A DNA stretch of 64,000 nucleotides from Thermocatellispora tengchongensis (GTDB lineage Bacteria > Actinomycetota > Actinomycetes > Streptosporangiales > Streptosporangiaceae), in NCBI RefSeq assembly GCF_014202315.1, contig NZ_JACHGN010000028.1, forward strand, positions 94,799 through 158,798. The letters run 5' to 3'. The notes beneath the pieces are model-generated. The model was not told the origin of the DNA and searched no databases. It worked only from the letters and a program-made list of their open reading frames with translations. This document shows, one piece after another, positions 42,839-51,222 of this stretch (position 1 is its first letter; every line of letters begins with the position of its first letter). The position numbers and the translations under genes were made by a program.

Positions 42839-44634
42839 CGGTCGGCTCCCGCCATGGCCGCGACCGTCTCGTCGGCGATCTTGAGGGCCTGCCCCTGCAC
42901 CAGCTCGGCGTACCGCGGGCAGGTGAGCATGAGATCGTCGTGGCAGCCCTGGGCCACCACCTCGCCCGCGTCCATCACGATCACGTGAGCGGCGTGCCGG
43001 ACGGTGGACATGCGGTGGGCGACCACGAGCACGGCGCGTTCGCGTGCCATGTCGTCGACCAGGCCGCGCAGGAGCTGTTCGTTGACGCTGTCGAGCTGCG
43101 ATGACGGCTCGTCCAGCAGGATCAGGGGGGCGTCGGACAGACTGGCCCTGGCGAGGGCCAGCCGCTGCCGCTGCCCACCGGACAGGTCGTGGGCGCCGCC
43201 CAGGACCGTGTCCAGCCCTTCCTCCAGGAGCGCGCTCTCCTCCAGGCCCACCCGGCGCAGCGCGTCGACCAGGGCCTCGTCGTCCACGGGGACGTCCTGG
43301 CCGAGCGTGAGATTGTTGCGGACCGTGTCACGCAGCAGGGTGTTGCCCTGGTCCACATAGGCGAGCCGGCGGCGGAGCGCCTCCAGCGGCCAGCGGGTGG
43401 CGTCCTGGCCGAACACCTCGATCCGTCCCGAGTCGGGGTCCATGAAACGTTCGATCAGTCCGAGAACGGTGGTCTTGCCGGAACCTGAGAGGCCGACCAT
43501 CGCGGTCAGCCCGCGCGCCGGGACCTCCAGGTTCACCTGCCGCAGCACCGGCTCCTCGCCATAGGCGAAGGTCACCCCCTCGAACCGGACCGCCGGAGCG
43601 TGCTCGTCCGGCACCACGTCGCCGTCACCGGCGGCGCGTTCCGCCTGCTCGACCGGCAGGGCGAACAGGTCGTCGAACCGCTTACGCGCCGCCAGGCCCA
43701 TCTGGACGGTGTTCGTCGCGGACATCGCCATGATCAACGGTGCGACGAGCTGGAAGAGGTAGAGCAGGAAGGCCACGAACGAGCCGAGGGAGAGGTCTCC
43801 GCTGACGATGCGCGCGCCGCCACCGAGGATGACCGCCACCAGGGCCACCTGCTGGCCCAGGGTGATCACCGGCACCATCAGCGCCTCAAGGCGGGAGGCG
43901 CCGATCTCCGTCTCGGCGATCCGATCCGCCTGGCCGGAGAGCCGCGCGGACACCGCGTCCTCGGCCCCGTGCGCCTTGATGATGGTCAGCGCCTCCATCG
44001 CCGCGACGAAGTCCTCGGTGAGCGCGCCGACCCCTTCCTGGATGGCCAGGTACTTACGGCGCAGGCCGACCACCACGACCGTCACGATGCCCAGGGCCAC
44101 GAGGAAGGCGCCGAGGGTGATGAGGAGCAGGACCCAGTCCAGCACACCCATGATCACCAGGGTGCCGACCAGGGTGATCATGGCCATCGGGATCTGGATC
44201 GGCCCGACGTCGATGATGCTCTTCACCGCGCCGGCGTCCGAGGTGAGCCGCGTCGCGAGGTTGCCCGTGCCTTCCTCACGCGCGGCCCGGACGCCCAGTC
44301 GCAGCGAGTGCCGCATGGACCGCACCCGCAGCCGGCAGACCAGCCGGTGTCCCATCCGGGAGAGCAGATAGGTGCCGGCGGCGTTGGCGGTACCGGACCC
44401 GATGCCGACGGCGATCATGAGCCAGGTCCATCGGCTGAAGCCCTCGCCCTGCTGGATGGCGGAGAGCAGGTGGCCGACCGTCCAGGGAAGCAGCAGGGTC
44501 CCCGCCGTGGAGGCCAGGGCGAGCAGCATGATGGAGGCGAGCCGGACGCGCCTGCCGCGGAATATCTCCCGCAGGATGAGCAGGCGCTCCGGCCGCCCAT
44601 CGGTATTCGTGTTCGGTGTTTCCGGGATGTGCAT
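42835..44634 (-). CDS. ABC exporter (fused membrane and ATPase domains)
   Basis: This 599-aa half-transporter has six transmembrane helices (about residues 30-310) followed by an ATPase with Walker A GLSGSGKTT, signature LSGGQRQR and Walker B ILLDEPSS. There is no N-terminal C39 protease, so leader removal must be done elsewhere, presumably by the M16 enzyme. It probably exports the lanthipeptide as a homodimer. It lies 3 bp after the ABC-2 permease stop. Confidence 0.92.
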   Translation of the reverse strand: MHIPETPNTNTDGRPERLLILREIFRGRRVRLASIMLLALASTAGTLLLPWTVGHLLSAIQQGEGFSRWTWLMIAVGIGSGTANAAGTYLLSRMGHRLVCRLRVRSMRHSLRLGVRAAREEGTGNLATRLTSDAGAVKSIIDVGPIQIPMAMITLVGTLVIMGVLDWVLLLITLGAFLVALGIVTVVVVGLRRKYLAIQEGVGALTEDFVAAMEALTIIKAHGAEDAVSARLSGQADRIAETEIGASRLEALMVPVITLGQQVALVAVILGGGARIVSGDLSLGSFVAFLLYLFQLVAPLIMAMSATNTVQMGLAARKRFDDLFALPVEQAERAAGDGDVVPDEHAPAVRFEGVTFAYGEEPVLRQVNLEVPARGLTAMVGLSGSGKTTVLGLIERFMDPDSGRIEVFGQDATRWPLEALRRRLAYVDQGNTLLRDTVRNNLTLGQDVPVDDEALVDALRRVGLEESALLEEGLDTVLGGAHDLSGGQRQRLALARASLSDAPLILLDEPSSQLDSVNEQLLRGLVDDMARERAVLVVAHRMSTVRHAAHVIVMDAGEVVAQGCHDDLMLTCPRYAELVQGQALKIADETVAAMAGADR

Positions 44635-44637
44635 GAG

Positions 44638-45840
44638 TCAACTCCGTTGGCCGCGTAGACAGTCCTGGACGGTGATGCGCCGGCCGGCGTGCAGGAACAC
44701 GGTGGTGTAGGTCGTGCTGCTGGTGCGGATCAGTCCCCGGACGGTGAGCAGCATGAGCGCGTACGCCACACCCACCTGCCACCACGGGACGTCGGTGTGG
44801 GCCATCCGCACGGGCATCGTCGTCCAGGAGAAGCCGGGGATCACGGAGACGACCGCGGTGACCGTCTCGTTCGCCCCGAGGACGACCATCGCCGGGCCGA
44901 AGACGCCGAGCAGTTGCACCAGCGACACCGGCGTCCCGGTGTGGTGAACGTCGTCGGGCACGGACACCAGCGAGCCGGCGATGGCGTAGAGGCCGGTGAA
45001 GAGGATGAAAGCCGGGACGAACCAGAGCACGAGATTCGCGGCGACGGCGAGCACGTCGCCGGGGCGATCGAAGACTCCGGCGCCCAGCGCGAGCGCCGCC
45101 GCGGCGGCGAACGCGGCGAGGATCTGCCCCAGCGCCGCGGCCCCCACGCCGATGATCTTTCCTGTCAGCAGTTGCCAGGCGTCGATCTTGAGGAGCAGCA
45201 TCTCGGCGAGGCGGCTGGTCTTCTCCTCGACCACGACGCGCATGATGGAGTTCCCGAAGAACATCATCATGATGAGCAGCATGGACACGCCCGCGACGGC
45301 GGCGAGCGTGCGCTCCTGGAGCAGCGCGACGTCGGCGGTGAGCGGGACCACCCGCAGCGGCGGCGACGCGTTCGCGACGGCGTCGGGCGGCGTGCCGAGC
45401 CGCGTCAGCCTCTCGGCGTAACCGGCGGTCACGTACGCCTGCCGGAGCAGCCGGCCCAGCCCCGGGTCGAGAGTCCAGGACACCAGGATCTCGCCGCCGG
45501 CCGCCACCGCCGCGTCCACCCGGCCCTCCCGTACGGCGGAGCGGGCGTCCCGCACCGAGGCGAAGCGCTCCACCTTCACCTCGCGCTCCAGCGCCGTGAC
45601 CAGGTGCGGCCGGTCCCCGACCACGCCCACGGCGGGCGCGGCATCGCGGTTGCCGCCAAGGTAGGCGACCGTGCCCAGGGCGAGGCAGATGAGCAGCACG
45701 GTGAGGAAACCGGACGTCCAGAAGGCGTTCTTACGCCACTGGTTCCGCAGCTCGTGCCTGGCCACGATCCCGATCAACCGCCATTCGCCGAGATCACGGC
45801 GTGCCGTAGGTCCCAGGACCCGGGTCACCGGCCGGCTCAT
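44638..45840 (-). CDS. ABC-2 family permease (NatB-like)
   Basis: This 400-aa membrane protein has one N-terminal helix (FWTSGFLTVLLICLALGTVAYL), an extracytoplasmic domain of about 150 residues and five to six C-terminal helices. VEEKTSRLAEMLLLKIDAWQLLTGKI is the hallmark of ABC-2 permeases of the NatB/YhaP type. ATG 45840 overlaps the ATPase stop (ATGA). In RiPP clusters such pairs often give self-immunity; export is the alternative. Confidence 0.9.
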   Translation of the reverse strand: MSRPVTRVLGPTARRDLGEWRLIGIVARHELRNQWRKNAFWTSGFLTVLLICLALGTVAYLGGNRDAAPAVGVVGDRPHLVTALEREVKVERFASVRDARSAVREGRVDAAVAAGGEILVSWTLDPGLGRLLRQAYVTAGYAERLTRLGTPPDAVANASPPLRVVPLTADVALLQERTLAAVAGVSMLLIMMMFFGNSIMRVVVEEKTSRLAEMLLLKIDAWQLLTGKIIGVGAAALGQILAAFAAAAALALGAGVFDRPGDVLAVAANLVLWFVPAFILFTGLYAIAGSLVSVPDDVHHTGTPVSLVQLLGVFGPAMVVLGANETVTAVVSVIPGFSWTTMPVRMAHTDVPWWQVGVAYALMLLTVRGLIRTSSTTYTTVFLHAGRRITVQDCLRGQRS

Positions 45841-46556
45841 CGGGAGAGTTCCCGGTAGACCTCGGCCAGCGTCCACCCGCTGGGGCCTTCCTGCTGGAGG
45901 CTCTCGCGCAGCTCCGCCACCGTCCCCACCGCGACCTGCGCACCGTCCCGGATGATCGCGACCCGGTCGCACAGCCGTTCCACCAGGTCGAGCTGGTGGC
46001 TGGAGAAGAGCACGGGGATGCCGCCGGCGGCGAATGCCCGCAGCACCTCGACCATCGCGTCCACCGCGTGAAGGTCCAGGCCGGAGAACGGCTCGTCCAG
46101 GATCAGCAGCTCCGGGTCATGGATGACCGCGGCGATCAGTTGCACCTTCTGCTGGTTGCCCAGGGACAGGTCCTCCAGTTTGTCGTTCGCGGCGGCCTTC
46201 ACCTCCAGCCCTTCCAGCCACTCGCGGGCGCGGCGCTCGGCCTCCTCCTGCGGGACGCCGCTCAACATCGCGAAGTAGACGAGCTGGTCGAGGGGGCGCT
46301 GCTTCAGGTACAGACCGCGATCCTCGGGCATGTACCCGATCCGGCGCCGGGCGGCGGCGTCCATCGGTGCCCCGTTCCAGCGCACCTCGCCCGCGTCCGC
46401 CGTGGTGACGCCCAGCACGATCCGCATGACCGTCGTCTTGCCCGACCCGTTCGCGCCGCACAGGCCGAACAGCTCACCGGGTCGTACGGCGAGCGTCAGC
46501 CCGCGGAGCACCTGCTTGCCCTCGAAACGCTTCTCAAGGCGGTCCAGAACCAGCAT
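45837..46556 (-). CDS. ABC transporter ATP-binding protein (immunity/export)
   Basis: This 239-aa ATPase has Walker A GANGSGKTT, signature LSLGNQQK, Walker B LLILDEPFSGLD and switch His in SSHQLDL. It pairs with the following NatB-like permease. It lies 19 bp downstream of the methyltransferase gene in the lanthipeptide operon. Confidence 0.92.
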   Translation of the reverse strand: MLVLDRLEKRFEGKQVLRGLTLAVRPGELFGLCGANGSGKTTVMRIVLGVTTADAGEVRWNGAPMDAAARRRIGYMPEDRGLYLKQRPLDQLVYFAMLSGVPQEEAERRAREWLEGLEVKAAANDKLEDLSLGNQQKVQLIAAVIHDPELLILDEPFSGLDLHAVDAMVEVLRAFAAGGIPVLFSSHQLDLVERLCDRVAIIRDGAQVAVGTVAELRESLQQEGPSGWTLAEVYRELSR

Positions 46557-46575
46557 GTCGCGATCCCGCCCGCGC

Positions 46576-47583
46576 TCAACCGGAGAATTCCAGCAGCGAC
46601 CTGAACGGCGTGCCCGCGCCCTGCCAGGTGAGCCGTAGTCCGGCCTGCTGCGCGAGCGCCACCAGCTCCGGCACGGTCCGCACCGGCGCGGGCATGAGGG
46701 CGCGCAGCATCAGCTCCGTCCTGGCGCCTGCCAGGCCGCCGCCGCGTACGTCGAGGTTCACCTCGGCCAGCAGCACCTTGCCCGACGGGCCGGCCGCCTC
46801 GGCGCAGCGCCGCAGGATGGCGACCGCCTGCTCGTCGGTCCAGTCGGCGAGGATCGCCGACAGCAGGTACACGTCCCGGCCGGCCGGCAGCGGATCGAAG
46901 AAGCTGCCCACCACGGCCGTGCACCGGTCGCCCAACCCGGCGTCGGCGAAGTTCTTCGACGCGAGCTCCGCCGAGTTCTTCAGGTCGAGGAGCGTACCGC
47001 GCAGGTGCGGGTGGCGACGTAAGAGGTTGATCAACATGGCGCCGCTGTTGCCGCCGACGTCCACCACGTCGCGCGCGCCGCTCCAGTCGTAGCCGTGGAC
47101 GACGATCTCTCCGTCGAAGACGAGATTCTCGGAGAAGTTCCGCATGAGCGACCCGGCGAACTCGGGATCGTTGTTGACGCTCTCCCAGTACCCCTTCTCC
47201 AGGGGTACGGCGTGCGCCGGCTCACCGGTCCGCAGGGTGTGGACCAGGTTCACCATCGCCGCGTCGCCCCGCCCCACCATGCCGGTCATGCTGAGGTGAT
47301 CGCGGAGGCTCGTCGGGTGGTCGCTCAGCAGCGGCGCGCCGAGCTCCGCGACGCCGTACCGGCCATCCGCTTCAGGCTGGAGCACGCCGAGTGAGGCGAG
47401 GTAGCGCAGGAGGATGTCCATCAAGTCGGGGCGGGCGCCGCAGCGCCGCGCCAGCTCGCCGGGGTCCGCCGCGCCCGCCGCGATGTGGTCGGCCACCTTG
47501 AGGGTCGCCGCGGCGCGGATCGCGGCCGGCCGCAGCAGGTCCGCCATGTCGGCCAGCGTTTCCGCGAGGGTGTGGTTCTCCAT
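46576..47583 (-). CDS. SAM-dependent methyltransferase (Methyltransf_2 type), lanthipeptide tailoring
   Basis: This 335-aa O-methyltransferase-type protein has an N-terminal winged-helix dimerisation domain (ADPGELARRCGARPDLMDILLRYLASLGVL) and a SAM-binding core (ARDVVDVGGNSGAMLINLL). The acidic and His residues of the catalytic helix are partly changed (LSAILADWTDEQAVAIL, with ADW where HDW is usual), suggesting a different acceptor from ordinary O-methyltransferases, perhaps the peptide N-terminus. CGGAGA precedes ATG 47583. It is the first gene after the precursor attenuator. Confidence 0.87.
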   Translation of the reverse strand: MENHTLAETLADMADLLRPAAIRAAATLKVADHIAAGAADPGELARRCGARPDLMDILLRYLASLGVLQPEADGRYGVAELGAPLLSDHPTSLRDHLSMTGMVGRGDAAMVNLVHTLRTGEPAHAVPLEKGYWESVNNDPEFAGSLMRNFSENLVFDGEIVVHGYDWSGARDVVDVGGNSGAMLINLLRRHPHLRGTLLDLKNSAELASKNFADAGLGDRCTAVVGSFFDPLPAGRDVYLLSAILADWTDEQAVAILRRCAEAAGPSGKVLLAEVNLDVRGGGLAGARTELMLRALMPAPVRTVPELVALAQQAGLRLTWQGAGTPFRSLLEFSG

Positions 47584-47617
47584 CGGATTCTCCGTTGCTC
47601 AGAGCCGTCGAGACTCG

Positions 47618-47665
47618 CCGGGGAGCTGGGCACGCTCACACGTCCGGGATCGTGCCCAGCCCCGG
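47618..47665 (-). terminator. Attenuator-like hairpin after the precursor genes
   Basis: A 15-bp stem with a 2-nt bulge (47618-47634 against 47651-47665; core CTGGGCACG/CGTGCCCAG plus CCGGGG/CCCCGG) lies between the last precursor stop and the methyltransferase start. It probably lets most transcripts end after the peptide genes, giving an excess of precursor over enzymes. Confidence 0.65.
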
Positions 47666-47697
47666 TTCACCACGGGCGTCCGCGACCTACCTGAAGG

Positions 47698-47874
47698 TCA
47701 GCAGCCGTGTACCATGGTGATCTTGCTGATCAGCTGGCCCGACATCCAGCTGACGCCCAGACTGCAGATGAACGTCGTCGCCGGCGCGTCGCCTGCGGCG
47801 CGCAACTCCAGCTCCGGGGGATCGACGTAGGAGTCGTAACCGGCGACCAGGTCGGTGATGACTGCGCTTTTCAC
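47698..47874 (-). CDS. Lanthipeptide precursor 2 (class V type)
   Basis: This 58-aa precursor starts with GTG, preceded by a perfect AAGGAGG ribosome site. The leader (SAVITDLVAGYDSY…EL…AAGDAPA) is nearly the same as that of precursor 1. The predicted core starts about residue 33 and is 26 residues long: TTFICSLGV at the beginning and ISKITMVHGC at the end. It contains two Cys and several Ser/Thr for dehydration. The end T-x4-C predicts an AviMeCys ring after LanD decarboxylation. The start of the core is inferred from the leader alignment. Confidence 0.88.
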   Translation of the reverse strand: MKSAVITDLVAGYDSYVDPPELELRAAGDAPATTFICSLGVSWMSGQLISKITMVHGC

Positions 47875-48017
47875 CTCTACACCTCCTTTCGAAAGATCGG
47901 AAGCCTCTCCTTTCCCGATGGGAAAGGGGTCTGTTCGGCCTTGCCGCGGCCGGCGCACCTTGTCGGGAATTCGATGGCCATTCGGCGGCATGGCACCCGC
48001 GGGATTCCCGCTTCGCG

Positions 48018-48233
48018 TCAGCAGGCGACCTCGTAGGTGACGCCGCTGACGAAGCTGACGACCACCCCGGAAGCCGCCTTGCAGGCGTTGGAGCTCTTCA
48101 TCGCGCTCACCGCGGAGACGCAGATCCAGCTCGTCGCCGGGGCGCCGGCGGCGGCGCTGATGTTCAGCTCCTGGACGTCGGTGTAGGCGTCGTAGCCGGC
48201 GACGAGCTCGGTGATCGCTGCGCTCTTCTTCAT
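48018..48233 (-). CDS. Lanthipeptide precursor 1 (class V type)
   Basis: This 71-aa precursor has a leader with SAAITELVAGYDAY…EL and ends in AAGAPA. The predicted core of 38 residues (34-71) starts TSWICVSAVSAM, contains CKAASGVVVSF in the middle and ends TYEVAC. It has three Cys and nine Ser/Thr, with an alternating Ser/Val hydrophobic stretch. The C-terminal T-x4-C matches precursor 2. ATG 48233 follows AGAGAGG; an upstream in-frame GTG is possible. It lies 93 bp after the LanY gene. Confidence 0.9.
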   Translation of the reverse strand: MKKSAAITELVAGYDAYTDVQELNISAAAGAPATSWICVSAVSAMKSSNACKAASGVVVSFVSGVTYEVAC

Positions 48234-48326
48234 TTTCTGTAACCTCTCTGTGTCGTGTACTGAACCGGTCCGGGGAGTGCGCATACTCACCCCCTGGAGC
48301 AATTTCGGCCGGGGGCGGCCGAAGCC

Positions 48327-49283
48327 TTAACTGGCGGGCGAGTCGAGATTCCGCGACGGATCGCCGGGGTCGATGTTCGCCTCTATGAATGACGACCTGA
48401 TCGCGGCGATGAGGGTGTCCTCCTCGCCGGATGTGTCCACCAGGACCTGCGCCAGGACGCTGGCCCGGTGCTGGCCGAAGCTCAGAGCGTCCATGCCGGG
48501 GCGCCGATCACCCGGTTCCCAGGCCATCGCGACGCCGGGGGCCAGCCGTTCCGCGAACAGCGAGGTCCCAGAGCCGACGCCGGCCATACCGCGGACCAGG
48601 TCGGCGACGCTCTTGGCGGCCTGCCGGAACTCCGAATCGAGGTAGACCACCAGGGCGTCCTGGCGGGGATAGAGGTGCTTGGACGAGAGCACCTTCGCCC
48701 GGTACGCCACCTGCTCCCGCTCCAGGTGCGTGAGCACCCGCCCCCAGATCTCCGGCGAACCGTCCCAGTCCGCGATGTGCACGTACACCCGCAGCACGTT
48801 CCCGGACCGGCGCGGCCTGGCGCCGTCGACCAGGAAGAATCCGGGGGACAGTGCCGGACGCCGTGACGTGGTGGTCACGGTGACCACGTCACCGGCGGCC
48901 AACTTCCGCTCGGCGTGCCGGATCCGGTCCAGTGGCATCCAGACCCGGACCCCGGCCAGCTCCACCAGGAGCTGCCGGCCGGCCTCGGTCTCCCGCTCGG
49001 CCGCGCACACCACGGCCGGGGCGACGGTCTCGCGGTGCGGCACGGCCTGGTCCAGCACCCGCTCGAACTCCTCGTCCCGAATCCGGAGCGGAAACCGCCT
49101 GTCGTGCGTGTCCTGCCCGGCGTGCAGGATCTCGTAGAACGCGTCGGCGAGCATGCGGCGCAGCTCAGGCGGATCGTCCGCCTGGATGTCCCGGGTGCCG
49201 ACGACCGCGCTCAACCGGTCGGGCGCGACGGTGACCTGCCGCACGGCCGCCAGCAGGGCGGGAGAGATCTGATCAGCGGTCAC
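48327..49283 (-). CDS. HopA1-like lyase (LanY of class V lanthipeptides)
   Basis: This 318-aa protein has the HopA1 effector-like fold seen in class V lanthipeptide and thioamitide clusters (TvaE/LxmY type). Family blocks are RVYVHIADWDGSPEIWGRVLTHLE, YRAKVLSSKHLYPRQDALVVYLD and APGVAMAWEPGDRRPG…SFGQHRA near the C-terminus. It is expected to eliminate phosphate from phospho-Ser/Thr placed by the LanK-like kinase, giving Dha/Dhb. GTG 49283 overlaps the LanK stop by 4 bp and has AGGAG at 5-bp spacing; ATG 49286 is the alternative. Confidence 0.87.
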   Translation of the reverse strand: MTADQISPALLAAVRQVTVAPDRLSAVVGTRDIQADDPPELRRMLADAFYEILHAGQDTHDRRFPLRIRDEEFERVLDQAVPHRETVAPAVVCAAERETEAGRQLLVELAGVRVWMPLDRIRHAERKLAAGDVVTVTTTSRRPALSPGFFLVDGARPRRSGNVLRVYVHIADWDGSPEIWGRVLTHLEREQVAYRAKVLSSKHLYPRQDALVVYLDSEFRQAAKSVADLVRGMAGVGSGTSLFAERLAPGVAMAWEPGDRRPGMDALSFGQHRASVLAQVLVDTSGEEDTLIAAIRSSFIEANIDPGDPSRNLDSPAS

Positions 49284-50437
49284 CATGACTCCTCGAAACC
49301 CAGAGTCGCGGCGAATCGGTGCGGATCCATGAGCGCGCGGCGGCCCACACCCGCGGCGGCCCGTTCTATTCCAGAAAGCCGGGCGCTGCCCGCCGCGCCG
49401 GCGATCAGACGGTCCAGAAGGTGCCAGCCGGCGAAGGCGGTCGCGCGGACCGGCATGGCGTCGTCGATGTCCTTCCGCACCGACCGGTAACCGCGCCAGA
49501 AAGCGTGGACGAGCGGGAGCAGCCTTTCCAGTTTCTCCGCGCCTCGCGCGAGCACCTGTTCGTGCGTGAGTTCGAGGTCGATGAAGGACGAATCGGCGTC
49601 TCCGCGGCTGGTGACGATGTCCAGCACCGAGCGGTAGAGCCATTCTCCGGCGAACGCGCCGACGTCGCGCGCCGGATCGGCCAGGCGGAACTCCTCCCAG
49701 TCGGTGACGCGGATCACGTCGGAGACGAGAATCTGGTCGACACGGAAATCGCAGTGCGACGGGACCCGCGGGGCGACCGACTCCCGTTCGAGCTGCTTCC
49801 CGATCGCCGTGGTGAGGTCGGAGTCCTGCTGCATGAGCCGCCACGCCGACAGCCCGGCGAAGGTGAGTCCGTCGAAGACCGGCAGGGGCAGTCCCTCGAG
49901 AAGGGAGAGTTCCGGCAGCAGGGGCGGCGACCGGTCGATGTGGTCGCCGATCCCGGGATCGGCGTCGTGCAAGGTGCCGATCACCCGGCCCAGCCGTTCC
50001 GCCAGGTCCTCGTCGAAGTCCTCGTCCACCATGAGCCGGGCGCCGGTCTTCGCGTCTTCGACGCTCTCGAACACGACGAGGTCGGCCGCCAGGTCGGAGC
50101 CGAGGAACGCCGGGGCATGGGGCGCGAATGCCGGGTTGTCGCCGAGGAAACGCTCGAACGACAACAGCCGGCTCATGCGCTCCCGCACATCGGCGGAGGG
50201 GCCCACGAGGCGCTTGACGAATATGCTGCGGCCGCCTTGGGTGCGCCCCGTCCAGACGTCGTTTCGCCCCACCGGAGCCGACAGCGACTCGCGGATGAAC
50301 GGCCCCACGCCCAGCCTCGTCAAAAGCGCGTCCACGGCGGGGAACCGGCTCAGGTCCACGGGCTGGAATTCGAGCACTGCTTTGGACTTGCTTTCTGTCG
50401 GGGAGGCTTTCTGATTCTCTGCCAATGTTTTCACCAT
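49280..50437 (-). CDS. Phosphotransferase-fold kinase (LanK of class V lanthipeptides)
   Basis: This 385-aa APH-like protein has an ATP-binding Lys75 in SIFVKRLVG, catalytic loop H228-C-D230-F-R-V-D-Q235 (Gln instead of the usual Asn) and metal-binding Asp246 in VTDWEEF. It matches the LxmK/TvaC-like kinases that phosphorylate precursor Ser/Thr. It is encoded by the first gene of the lanthipeptide operon. Only a weak ribosome site precedes ATG 50437; GTG 50434 is possible. An inverted repeat of CCCGGGG elements lies at 50467-50492, within its upstream region. Confidence 0.85.
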   Translation of the reverse strand: MVKTLAENQKASPTESKSKAVLEFQPVDLSRFPAVDALLTRLGVGPFIRESLSAPVGRNDVWTGRTQGGRSIFVKRLVGPSADVRERMSRLLSFERFLGDNPAFAPHAPAFLGSDLAADLVVFESVEDAKTGARLMVDEDFDEDLAERLGRVIGTLHDADPGIGDHIDRSPPLLPELSLLEGLPLPVFDGLTFAGLSAWRLMQQDSDLTTAIGKQLERESVAPRVPSHCDFRVDQILVSDVIRVTDWEEFRLADPARDVGAFAGEWLYRSVLDIVTSRGDADSSFIDLELTHEQVLARGAEKLERLLPLVHAFWRGYRSVRKDIDDAMPVRATAFAGWHLLDRLIAGAAGSARLSGIERAAAGVGRRALMDPHRFAATLGFEESW

Positions 50438-50675
50438 CGCACGCTGGTACGGAGACCTCCGCGTTCTCCCGGGGTAACCATTTCCCCCCGGGGATTCGGA
50501 AGCCGCAGAATCGGACGACTGGAATCAATATCGCGCCGGCGGCGACCGGAAGCCATCCGCCGGTCGTCGGGCGCGACCCGCCATATGACGGGTTTCTTGC
50601 GGCAGATCCTGCCGAGCGGCGGGAGTGCCACTGTCGATGAGCCCCCGCGACCGAGCCGGACCTCCCGCCCACTAC

Positions 50676-50711
50676 TTGTCGATATTCAATTCGGCTGCTT
50701 ACGCTGCACAC
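50676..50711 (+). promoter_or_regulatory. Probable leaderless promoter
   Basis: TTGTCG (50676-50681), an 18-bp spacer and TACGCT (50700-50705) place the transcription start at or next to ATG 50712. There is no ribosome site, consistent with a leaderless mRNA. Confidence 0.55.
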
Positions 50712-51155
50712 ATGGAAAACGTGAACCCCGGCCCCCGGGTGAACCTGGACAACGGTGAGTCCTCTGCCGGAACGGCGGAGCGCATCGTCGGCCCATGGTG
50801 GTATCACGTGGGCCTAGGGGCGTCGCTCACGTTCGCGTTCGTCTCCATGAGCCTGCGCTTCGCCGGCTTCGGGGTGCCGATCGCCTTACTCGTGGCGCTC
50901 GCGCTGAACAGAGCGCGCCGACGGGCGACCGGCGTCTCCCGCGACCGCTACACGGCCACCCCCGGCTCGCGGCGGCTGTCGGGGGTCTTCGGGCTGATCT
51001 TCGTCGGGCTGGCCGCCCTCGGGATGTACCTCGAATGGGGAGCCGGCGTCCGGTTCGCCATCGCGGGGGCCGGGGTGCTGATCGGGGTCGGCACGATCGT
51101 CATGGGGTACCGCGTGGACGACGCCGTACGGCGGGAGCTGCGGACAGCCCGCTGA
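50712..51155 (+). CDS. Small membrane protein, unknown function
   Basis: In this 147-aa protein, a polar N-terminus of about 30 residues is followed by two helices (GLGASLTFAFVSMSLRFAG and FGVPIALLVALALN). A basic loop (RARRRATGVSRDRY) and two more helices (SGVFGLIFVGLAALGMYL, FAIAGAGVLIGVGTIVMGY) follow. No family is recognised. It diverges from the lanthipeptide operon, with 274 bp between the starts, so a link such as immunity is possible but unproven. Confidence 0.7.
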   Translation: MENVNPGPRVNLDNGESSAGTAERIVGPWWYHVGLGASLTFAFVSMSLRFAGFGVPIALLVALALNRARRRATGVSRDRYTATPGSRRLSGVFGLIFVGLAALGMYLEWGAGVRFAIAGAGVLIGVGTIVMGYRVDDAVRRELRTAR

Positions 51156-51222
51156 GGTGGGCCGACCCGCGCCCCGGACCGGCTGCGCGTCCCCGGCGTG
51201 CTCGGCCCGGTCACCCGCACCG

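Noticed and set aside
42835..44634. Bacteriocin exporter with C39 leader protease
   Set aside because: The protein starts directly with transmembrane helices; no C39 domain or its Cys/His residues.
37171..50437. Thioamitide cluster (HopA1, kinase and LanD are also found there)
   Set aside because: No YcaO or TfuA gene is present, and the precursors lack the thioamitide core pattern.
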